Assembly: GCA_029777145.1 (NCBI GenBank) | Contig: JAKOSS010000479.1 | Span: 1-7,746 of the forward strand | DNA from: Acidobacteriota bacterium | Lineage (GTDB): Bacteria; Acidobacteriota; Blastocatellia; Pyrinomonadales; Pyrinomonadaceae | DNA length: 7,746 bases | Direction: 5' to 3' | Part shown: in pieces, positions 1-5,339 of the stretch | How positions within the stretch are numbered: the first letter of the stretch is position 1 | How the letters are laid out: the number at the start of each line of letters is the position of its first letter | The notes under the pieces: model-generated | What the model saw: the letters and a program-made list of their open reading frames with translations, nothing else | What the model was told of the DNA's origin: nothing | Database searches by the model: none | Translations under genes and position numbers: made by a program

Positions 1-401
1 ATCTTCGCGATCAGCGCCGTCTCGTCCGCGGAGACGAGCAGATAAACCGGCATTTCGGCCTTCATTCGCTTGAGGAAATCGGGAACGCCGGTGTCGATGT
101 CGGCGACGTCGTCGAGCGACACCGTGACGAGGTCGATCTTATCGCCGTACTCGGTATCGATCTTGACGAGATCGGGATACTCCTCGATGCACGGGGCGCA
201 CCAAGTCGCCCAAAAATTGACGACGAGCGGCTTGCCGTTCGGTTTGAGCGCGGCTATCAATTCGTCATCATCGACCTTCGTGACCCGCGAGACCGCTTTC
301 GGCTTTGTTTCGGCGACGTCTGATTTGAGCTGGGCAAAAACGCAATTGGCGCCGGCGACCAAGAGCGCCGCCGACACCAGAAACTTCAATGCGTTGTTCA
401 T
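1..401 (-). CDS. Secreted thioredoxin/TlpA-like protein, C-terminus cut by window edge
   Basis: The first 133 residues are visible; the gene runs off the window start. Residues 1-23 look like a signal peptide (hydrophobic core LKFLVSAALLVAGA, possible cleavage after VFA). The mature part has the thioredoxin active site FWATWCAPC at residues 64-71, with redox cysteines 68 and 71, and later a VTVSLDD strand as in TlpA/ResA-type proteins. Such proteins reduce disulfides or drive redox reactions in the periplasm or outside the cytoplasmic membrane. The ATG at 399-401 overlaps the TGA of the upstream redoxin gene (ATGA), so translation is probably coupled and the two products may share a redox task. 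Cys20 is preceded by GAN, which is a poor lipobox, so a lipoprotein is unlikely. The family is clear; the substrate is unknown. Confidence 0.88.
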   Translation of the reverse strand, partial: MNNALKFLVSAALLVAGANCVFAQLKSDVAETKPKAVSRVTKVDDDELIAALKPNGKPLVVNFWATWCAPCIEEYPDLVKIDTEYGDKIDLVTVSLDDVADIDTGVPDFLKRMKAEMPVYLLVSADETALIAK

Positions 402-1000
402 TGCTTTTCCGTCCGCTTGATCGTGCATCCGAATGCGTTCGCGCGCGTCGTCGCGATCGCCTTTCCGCCGAGCGCCGAATCGGCCGCGTCGCGCAGATAC
501 TCGGTCGTGATGTTGCGACCCGACCGGTCGTTGTCGATCGCGCCGTGATAAAGCAGCACGTTCTTGGCGTCGAAATAATAAACTTCAGGCGTGACCGTAG
601 CGGCGAACTTGTCCGCGAGCACGTTGTTCTTGTCGATCAGGATCGGGAATTTGTAGCCGACTTCGGCGGCGTTCGATTTCACCCAATCGAGCGACTCGGT
701 CGCGTTCGAGTTGATCCCGACGAAGTTGATGCCTTTCGACTTGAATTCTTCGGAGATCGCCAGGATACGGTCGTTGTATCCCTTGACCACCGGACACTGC
801 GCCGAAAGCCAAACGACAACCGTTCCGTTCTTTCCCTTCAGATCGTTCAGCGCCTTCGTTTCGCCGCCCAGATCGGGCAGACTGAAATTCTCGACCGCCG
901 TTCCGACCTGAATCCCGTCGGCCCGTCCCGACCCTGAAAAAACTCCAAACGTGATCGCCAGTCCGGCGAACACCGCCAACAACAACACTGATCGTTTCAT
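398..1000 (-). CDS. Secreted peroxiredoxin-like redoxin (AhpC/TSA superfamily)
   Basis: A 200-residue protein with an N-terminal signal peptide (basic KR at 2-3, hydrophobic 5-21, possible cleavage near GRA-DG at 27-28) and a thioredoxin-fold redoxin domain over about residues 30-180. The strand VVVWLSAQCP places a single reactive cysteine at 69, where classic thioredoxins have CxxC. The cis-proline motif TVTPEVY lies at 135-141. A second cysteine, C192, sits in a C-terminal GCTIK motif of the kind I recall from thioredoxin-like/PRX_like1 family proteins. Expected role: thiol-dependent redox or peroxide chemistry outside the cytoplasm, with C69 as the attacking residue and C192 as possible resolving partner; the latter is inference. 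The start is supported by AAGGAG eight bases upstream (1009-1014). It lies 69 bp downstream of ppx and overlaps the thioredoxin gene by ATGA. Confidence 0.87.
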   Translation of the reverse strand: MKRSVLLLAVFAGLAITFGVFSGSGRADGIQVGTAVENFSLPDLGGETKALNDLKGKNGTVVVWLSAQCPVVKGYNDRILAISEEFKSKGINFVGINSNATESLDWVKSNAAEVGYKFPILIDKNNVLADKFAATVTPEVYYFDAKNVLLYHGAIDNDRSGRNITTEYLRDAADSALGGKAIATTRANAFGCTIKRTEKQ

Positions 1001-1069
1001 GCCAATTACTCCTTGTTCTTGATTTCCGGAAATTCGGTTTCGATTCTACGTTAGATCGGACCAAATTGT

Positions 1070-2611
1070 TTAGCGCGTGACGCGCACGACGTTGAATTCA
1101 AGCCGACAGCCGTAGGCCGACTCGAACATTTCCTTTCGAAACTCCATCGCCGCCAGTTCCGCGGCGAATTTCGAATCGCCGACGAGCGTCATTCGAAGGA
1201 GATTCTTTCGCACCCGATCGACGACGACGTCGGTCACGCGCCGCTCGTATCCGAGATCAAGGGCGTCGGCGATGCGCAGGATCGATCCGAGCCGCATCAC
1301 CGTGCGCCTTCCGACATCGTCCAGAGCCATGAAATCAGGATGTTTGTCCCGCGGCGGCGATCCGCGATGATAACGCGCGACGTTTGCGATGACTGCCCTT
1401 TCGGCTTCCGAGAAACCGGTGACTTCGGAATGCTTGATCAGATAAAGCGAGTGTTTGTGGTGGCTTTCATGCGAGATGTGATAGCCGATGTCATGAAGGA
1501 TCGCAGCCGCCGAAAGCAACGTCCGCTTGTGGCGCTCCAGGCCGTAGATCGGCGCGATCTGATCGAAAATCCTTTCGGCGAGAAACGCCGTCTGCAGCGC
1601 GTGTTTTTCTTCGTAGCCGAATCGTCGTCCGACGGCGAACACGCCGCGCAGGCGCGAGTCGTCGACATCCGGTACCGGAGGCAGCGATTCCGCCTCGATC
1701 TCGCGCAGATAATCGATGATGACGCCTTCGCGGAGCGCGAACGTGCAGGGCTTGAGATTATCGATCCCGAGCGCCCGCATGACATTTTCGAGTATCTGAC
1801 CGCCCGCGACGATGACCTCCGCTCGCTGCGGACTGATCACCGGAATCTCGGCGCGCTGCGCGAGCGTCATCCGGCAGAGAGTTTCGTTGACTGCCGCGAG
1901 TTTCTTGAGCGGGATCGAATCCAGTTCGGCGCCGTCGAAATAATTCACGAGCCGATGCAGGTTGAGGATCGTGCCCGACGTGCCGGTCGCGACGCGCCAC
2001 GTTTCGCCCTTGATCTTGCGCATCGGACGGTCGATCGCGAGATGGATCTCGGTCCGCAGCGATTCGATCTCGCGCTTTTTCGGCGGATCCGCGAAAAGAA
2101 ATCGCTCGGTCAGACCGACCGCGCCGAGTTTCATTGAATAAAGCTTGTACGGTTCGCCGTCCCGCATCAGCGACAACTCCGTCGAGCCGCCTCCGATGTC
2201 GATGTTGAGCAGCCGGCCCTTGTCGAGACGCATGTTCTGGGCGGCTGCGATCCCGATCAGGCGGGCTTCTTCGAGCGACGATAGGACTTCGACGTTGACT
2301 CCCGTTCGCGACGCGATCTCGCGCACGAAATCGGCTGAGTTTTGCGCTTCGCGGACCGATGCCGTCGCGACGGCGATGATCGAGTCGACGCCCCGTCCTT
2401 CGGCGATCAGGCGGAACTTCGAGATCGCGGCGGCCGAAAGTTCGATCGCCTCGTCCGAAAGCCGGTGACTTCGCAGAGTTTCGTGTCCCAAACGCACGCG
2501 TTCGCGTTCCTGAACGACGATCGTGAACGAGTCGCTGGCCGCCGCTTGCAAGATGGCAAGTTTGAGGGAGTTTGAGCCGATGTCGATGGCGGCGATTGTT
2601 TGCGTTTTCAT
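1070..2611 (-). CDS. ppx: Ppx/GppA family phosphatase with C-terminal HD domain (exopolyphosphatase / pppGpp phosphatase)
   Basis: A 513-residue protein, close to the length of E. coli Ppx. The N-terminal actin-like ATPase-fold half has phosphate motif 1 AIDIGSNSLKL (residues 8-18), the LSSLEEARLIG segment with the likely catalytic glutamate near 114-115, phosphate motif 2 NIDIGGGSTEL (136-146), and the GTSGTI and VAGGQI loops (210-215, 269-274). The C-terminal half is an HD-type domain with H337, the HD pair 373-374 (LHDIGYH), ARYHRG near 412-417 and RIADALD near 447-453. The family releases orthophosphate from polyphosphate and/or converts pppGpp to ppGpp; sequence alone does not decide which. 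I chose the ATG at 2609-2611 because family homology begins there; a GTG at 2636-2638 would add nine unlikely residues. Neither start has a good ribosome-binding site. A weak -10 (TATTAT, 2630-2625) would give a very short leader. It is divergent from the CBS gene and may be cotranscribed with the redoxins. Confidence 0.93.
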   Translation of the reverse strand: MKTQTIAAIDIGSNSLKLAILQAAASDSFTIVVQERERVRLGHETLRSHRLSDEAIELSAAAISKFRLIAEGRGVDSIIAVATASVREAQNSADFVREIASRTGVNVEVLSSLEEARLIGIAAAQNMRLDKGRLLNIDIGGGSTELSLMRDGEPYKLYSMKLGAVGLTERFLFADPPKKREIESLRTEIHLAIDRPMRKIKGETWRVATGTSGTILNLHRLVNYFDGAELDSIPLKKLAAVNETLCRMTLAQRAEIPVISPQRAEVIVAGGQILENVMRALGIDNLKPCTFALREGVIIDYLREIEAESLPPVPDVDDSRLRGVFAVGRRFGYEEKHALQTAFLAERIFDQIAPIYGLERHKRTLLSAAAILHDIGYHISHESHHKHSLYLIKHSEVTGFSEAERAVIANVARYHRGSPPRDKHPDFMALDDVGRRTVMRLGSILRIADALDLGYERRVTDVVVDRVRKNLLRMTLVGDSKFAAELAAMEFRKEMFESAYGCRLEFNVVRVTR

Positions 2612-2713
2612 GGACGTAACGATGATAATAAAGTTCACCGCAAAAGAAAATTACGTGGTTGCCGGACGGCCTCGGCGCGATCCGGGACGGGTTTCGACTA
2701 GGAAGGTAAAGCC

Positions 2714-3175
2714 ATGAAAGTATTTGAGATAATGACGATCGATGTGGCCTCGTGCGGGCTCGACGACGATCTTTCCCGGGCCGCGTCCCTGATGTGGGAG
2801 AACGATTGCGGGGTCGTGCCGATCGTTGATTCCGAACGCCGCGTCGTCGGCGTCGTGACCGACCGCGACATCGCGATCGCGACCGCCTCGCAGAATCGGC
2901 GTCCTTCGGAACTCAAGGCCCGCGACATGCTTTTCCAGCCCGTCGAAAGCTGCGACATGGAAGACTCGATCGAGACGATTCTCGAAAAGATGTCCCGGCT
3001 TCGCATCCGCCGCCTTCCGGTCGTCGGCGAACGCTGCGAGCTGCTCGGGATCATCTCCATCGCCGACATTTTGAAGAAGGGCAAAAAGAGGGAAGCAAAA
3101 ATGGCGGCGAAGACAATGATGAAGATCGCGGGCCGTCGGAAGCCGTCACCGGTGCCTCTGGAACCGATCGAATAA
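2714..3175 (+). CDS. Two-CBS-domain protein
   Basis: A 153-residue cytoplasmic protein made almost entirely of a tandem CBS pair (Bateman module). CBS1 covers about residues 8-60 (ending VVGVVTDRDIAIA) and CBS2 about 72-121 (RRLPVVGE, then LLGIISIADIL). CBS pairs usually bind adenine nucleotides such as AMP, ATP or NAD and act as energy or ligand sensors, alone or on partner proteins. No catalytic domain is attached. After the second CBS there is a basic tail, residues 121-143, rich in Lys and Arg (KKGKKREAKM and GRRK), which might bind nucleic acid, polyphosphate or an acidic partner; that is inference. The start is fixed by GGAAGG at 2701-2706, seven bases before the ATG. It is divergent from ppx (102-bp gap) and 84 bp upstream of the SixA-like gene on the same strand. 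Confidence 0.88.
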   Translation: MKVFEIMTIDVASCGLDDDLSRAASLMWENDCGVVPIVDSERRVVGVVTDRDIAIATASQNRRPSELKARDMLFQPVESCDMEDSIETILEKMSRLRIRRLPVVGERCELLGIISIADILKKGKKREAKMAAKTMMKIAGRRKPSPVPLEPIE

Positions 3176-3190
3176 GTACTACTACTGGTA

Positions 3191-3204
3191 GGAATTGGGA
3201 ATTG
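3191..3204 (+). repeat. Tandem heptamer GGAATTG x2 in CBS-sixA gap
   Basis: Two perfect head-to-tail copies of GGAATTG lie in the 84-nt gap between the CBS gene and the SixA-like gene. The same heptamer occurs at 4579-4585 in the phoU-phoB gap. A second 7-mer, GTCGTAC, is directly repeated at 3205-3211 and 3221-3227. I see no convincing promoter or terminator in this gap, so the two flanking genes may be cotranscribed. Confidence 0.5.
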
Positions 3205-3259
3205 GTCGTACAATTGGCCTGTCGTACCCGATTTCAATTGACCGAAAAATTCTGCCCCC

Positions 3260-3751
3260 GTGAAAACATTGCTTCTTTTGCGCCATGCAAAATCGAGCTG
3301 GGACGATCCTGAACTTGCCGATTTTGACCGACCGCTGAATTCCCGCGGCATCCGCTCAGCGAAATTCCTCGGAGAACTGATCCACGAACGCGAGATCACG
3401 GCCGACCGTGTCGTGAGTTCGACCGCCAAGCGAGCCAAACAAACGGCCGTTCTGGTCTCGCAGATCGGCGGCCTTCCGGACGTCGTTTATGACGAACGGA
3501 TCTACGAGGCAAGCGTCATCAGGCTCATCGGTCTGGTCGGCGAGTTCGACGACGCCTTCAACTCTGTCCTGCTGATCGGCCACAATCCCGGAATCGCAGA
3601 CTTGATCCGCGTCCTGACGGGCGAGTCGCACGAGATCCCGACGGCGGCTCTTTCGCGGATCACGCTATCGATCGAACGCTGGTCCGACATCGCTCCGGAG
3701 TGCGGGAAACTCGAGTTCGTGATTCGCACGAAAGACCTGATGCCGCATTGA
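3260..3751 (+). CDS. sixA: SixA-like histidine phosphatase (phosphoglycerate mutase superfamily)
   Basis: A 163-residue single-domain histidine phosphatase, close to the size of SixA. The catalytic RHAKS motif is at residues 8-12 (nucleophile H9), followed by DFDRPLNSRG (21-30), typical of SixA-like proteins. SSTAKRAKQTA (53-63) supplies a phosphate-binding arginine, and LLIGHNPGI has the second catalytic histidine at 108. In E. coli, SixA removes phosphate from phosphohistidine in signalling or PTS proteins; here the substrate is unknown. The start is a GTG at 3260-3262, the only one compatible with the MKTLLLLRHAKS family N-terminus, and it has no clear ribosome-binding site. It stands between a CBS-domain gene and phoU-phoB-phoR, so a role in turning off phosphorelay signals is attractive but inferred. 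A perfect palindrome just after the stop probably ends the transcript. Confidence 0.88.
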   Translation: MKTLLLLRHAKSSWDDPELADFDRPLNSRGIRSAKFLGELIHEREITADRVVSSTAKRAKQTAVLVSQIGGLPDVVYDERIYEASVIRLIGLVGEFDDAFNSVLLIGHNPGIADLIRVLTGESHEIPTAALSRITLSIERWSDIAPECGKLEFVIRTKDLMPH

Positions 3752-3755
3752 CCCG

Positions 3756-3773
3756 TCCGGATCGCGATCCGGA
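3756..3773 (+). terminator. Perfect 18-bp palindrome after sixA, possible terminator
   Basis: TCCGGATCGCGATCCGGA is its own reverse complement over all 18 bases and begins five bases after the sixA-like stop. As RNA it can fold into a 7-bp GC-rich stem with a CGCG loop. The following stretch (TTCGCGTTAATTCTT) is only moderately T-rich, so this is not a textbook intrinsic terminator. It could instead be a binding site for a dimeric regulator placed just upstream of the Pho-box-like array. The palindrome is certain; its function is inferred. Confidence 0.45.
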
Positions 3774-3794
3774 TTCGCGTTAATTCTTCGGCGA

Positions 3795-3849
3795 CTGTTA
3801 ACACTCATTTAATATTTAGTTCATTCGCGGTTAAGACCGCCGTCATACT
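3795..3849 (+). promoter_or_regulatory. Putative Pho box: five direct repeats at 11-bp period upstream of phoU
   Basis: Five consecutive 11-bp units start at 3795, 3806, 3817, 3828 and 3839. Their cores, always at unit positions 4-9, are TTAACA, TTAATA, TTCATT, TTAAGA and GTCATA. The flanks are partly conserved too (a G at unit position 3 in three units, a C at position 10 in four). PhoB and PhoP boxes are known direct repeats with the same 11-bp helical period: CTGTCAT plus four A/T-rich bases in enterobacteria, TTAACA-type in Bacillus. An exact CTGTCAT also occurs at 3848-3854, out of phase. A weak -10-like CATAAG follows at 3858-3863. The array lies 62 bp before the phoU start, so binding by the encoded PhoB-like regulator is the natural inference. 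Confidence 0.6.
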
Positions 3850-3911
3850 GTCATCTTCATAAGCGCAAATGCTTTGGTTCTGCCGGCTTTTTGTTCTAAA
3901 GTCGATAATTG

Positions 3912-4568
3912 ATGGAACAACGCAGACTCTTGGAACGCGAACTGGACATTTTGCGTGATCGGCTCCTGCTGATGGGCGGTGAAGCCGAACTTTCGATCCA
4001 GCGCGCGGTTCACGCCTTGGTGCGACGCGACAGCGGTGTCGCCGAGCAGGTGATCGAACGCGACAGCGTCATCGATCGCCTCGAACTTGAAATTGACAGA
4101 CAGAGCATCGACGTCCTGACGCTGCGTCGTCCGGTCGGCAGGGAACTGAGGCTCGTCGTGACGATCACGAAGATCACGCCGATCCTCGAACGCATCGCCG
4201 ATCATGCATCGAGCATCGCCCGGGTCGCGCTCGAACTGAACGACGAACCCGAGATCGCCCTTGGCGGCGAAGTCCAGGAAATGTCGGAACGCGCGCTCGT
4301 GATGCTTCAATCGGCGCTCGATGCGTTTACCGCGAACGACTCGGAGAAGGCGCGCGAGCTGATCTCGCTGGATCAGGAGATCGACCGGATCTACGAACGG
4401 TTCGTCAACGAAATGCTCGATTCCATGTCGCGTGACGCCGCCAAATCGAGCCGGATGGCGCGGCTTTTGTTCGTCGCCAAGAACCTTGAGCGGATCGCGG
4501 ATTACGTCAAGGACATCTGCGAACTCACGGTTTACATGAAGGAAGCGGTGTTCATCAAACACCAATAG
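3912..4568 (+). CDS. phoU: Phosphate-signalling protein PhoU
   Basis: A 218-residue, all-helical protein with the two PhoU repeats expected for the family. Each repeat carries the characteristic acidic motif: LERIADHA at 92-99 in the first and NLERIADYVKDI at 191-202 in the second. These E/D-rich helices bind metal clusters in known structures. PhoU couples phosphate status to the PhoR kinase, normally through the PstSCAB transporter, and keeps the Pho response off when phosphate is plentiful. The ATG at 3912 is preferred over an in-frame TTG three bases earlier; the Shine-Dalgarno signal is weak. It is the first gene of a phoU-phoB-phoR operon under a Pho-box-like array. No pst genes are in the window, so a more direct contact with the kinase is possible but inferred. 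Confidence 0.93.
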   Translation: MEQRRLLERELDILRDRLLLMGGEAELSIQRAVHALVRRDSGVAEQVIERDSVIDRLELEIDRQSIDVLTLRRPVGRELRLVVTITKITPILERIADHASSIARVALELNDEPEIALGGEVQEMSERALVMLQSALDAFTANDSEKARELISLDQEIDRIYERFVNEMLDSMSRDAAKSSRMARLLFVAKNLERIADYVKDICELTVYMKEAVFIKHQ

Positions 4569-4571
4569 CGG

Positions 4572-4655
4572 GAATTTCGGAATTGGGATCGGTGATTTCG
4601 GATTTGGAGTCGCAAATCCGAATTCCAAAATCGCAAACCGCAAATCGCAAATCGC
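4572..4655 (+). repeat. 84-nt heptamer-phased degenerate repeat with central hairpin, phoU-phoB gap
   Basis: The gap can be cut into twelve consecutive 7-mers from 4572 to the base before the phoB ATG. The left half is G/T-rich, with members such as GGAATTG and GGATTTG. The right half is roughly their complement, with AAATCCG and then the related AAATCGC, AAACCGC, AAATCGC, AAATCGC. TTCGGATTTG (4597-4606) pairs perfectly with CAAATCCGAA (4613-4622) around a 6-nt loop. There is also an imperfect direct repeat at 4575-4586 and 4596-4607 (11 of 12). No ribosome-binding site is visible in the bases before phoB. Confidence 0.6.
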
Positions 4656-5339
4656 ATGAATACTGTTCTCATCGTCGAAGACGATTCCGACATCGCCGAA
4701 GGCCTCCAGTACAATTTCAGGCGTGAGGGCTTTCTCCCGGTGATCGCCGAGTCCGGCGAGAAAGGACTCCGCCTGGCCCTGAACGAGAAAAATCCGCCGG
4801 CGATCATCATTCTCGATCTGATGCTGCCGGGGATGAGCGGTCTTGAGCTTTGCCGACGGCTTCGCCGCGAATCGCTCACCGAAAAAACACCGATCATCAT
4901 GTTGACCGCGAAAGCGTCGGAGAACGACAAGATCGCCGGTCTCGATCTCGGCGCCGACGATTACATCATCAAGCCATTTTCGGTCAAAGAAGTCGTGGCG
5001 CGCGTGCGTGCTGTCCTGCGGCGTGCCGGCGACACCGCGCTCGAGAAATACGACGACGGAAATCTGGCGATCGATATGGCGGACATGCGCGTCGTTTGCA
5101 GCGGCGGTGAAGTCAAACTGACCCGCAAGGAATTCTCGCTGCTCGTTCATCTCGTCCGCAATTCGGGGCGCGTCGCGACCCGGCAGCAACTACTCGACAG
5201 CGTCTGGGGTTACAGTTATTTCGGCGACACGCGCACGCTCGACGTCCACATCCGGCGTTTGCGCCAGAAACTCGGCGATTGCGGAAATTGCATCGAAACC
5301 GTGGTCGGCGTCGGATACCGCTTCATCGGAACGAAATGA
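4656..5339 (+). CDS. phoB: PhoB-like OmpR-family response regulator
   Basis: A 227-residue, two-domain regulator. The receiver domain (about 1-122) has the acidic pair D9-D10, the phosphoacceptor D54 in IILDLMLPGMSG, T84 in IIMLTAK, and K106 in DDYIIKPFS, so all residues for phosphoryl transfer are intact. The C-terminal winged-helix domain (about 130-226) has LTRKEFSLLVHLVRN, the recognition-helix region DTRTLDVHIRRLRQKL (191-206) and the closing VVGVGYRF hairpin. On phosphorylation such proteins dimerise and bind 11-bp-spaced direct repeats, which matches the array before phoU. The assignment as PhoB rather than another OmpR-family member rests on the phoU-phoR context. The ATG lies directly after the heptamer tract, with no Shine-Dalgarno. 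The stop overlaps the phoR start as ATGA. Confidence 0.9.
   Translation: MNTVLIVEDDSDIAEGLQYNFRREGFLPVIAESGEKGLRLALNEKNPPAIIILDLMLPGMSGLELCRRLRRESLTEKTPIIMLTAKASENDKIAGLDLGADDYIIKPFSVKEVVARVRAVLRRAGDTALEKYDDGNLAIDMADMRVVCSGGEVKLTRKEFSLLVHLVRNSGRVATRQQLLDSVWGYSYFGDTRTLDVHIRRLRQKLGDCGNCIETVVGVGYRFIGTK

Noticed and set aside
389..937. 182-codon plus-strand open frame opposite the redoxin gene
   Set aside because: The minus strand codes for a redoxin with signal peptide and a good ribosome-binding site; the plus frame has no recognisable family features.
1023..1032. TTTCCGGAAA palindrome in the ppx-redoxin gap as an operator or terminator
   Set aside because: Ten bases without a loop or T-tract; too short to separate from chance.
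1340..2137. 265-codon plus-strand open frame opposite ppx
   Set aside because: The Ppx/GppA motifs and HD domain on the minus strand are unambiguous; the opposite frame is low-complexity Arg/Asp-rich sequence.
3795..3911. Riboswitch or small RNA in the leader of phoU
   Set aside because: I see direct repeats rather than paired stems, and no known riboswitch core; a protein-binding array explains the region better.
3843..5189. 448-codon open frame on the minus strand opposite phoU and phoB
   Set aside because: It lies antisense to two clearly recognisable genes and spans the heptamer gap; its translation is rich in Arg, Asp, His and Phe with no domain I recognise. Typical complement shadow in codon-biased DNA.
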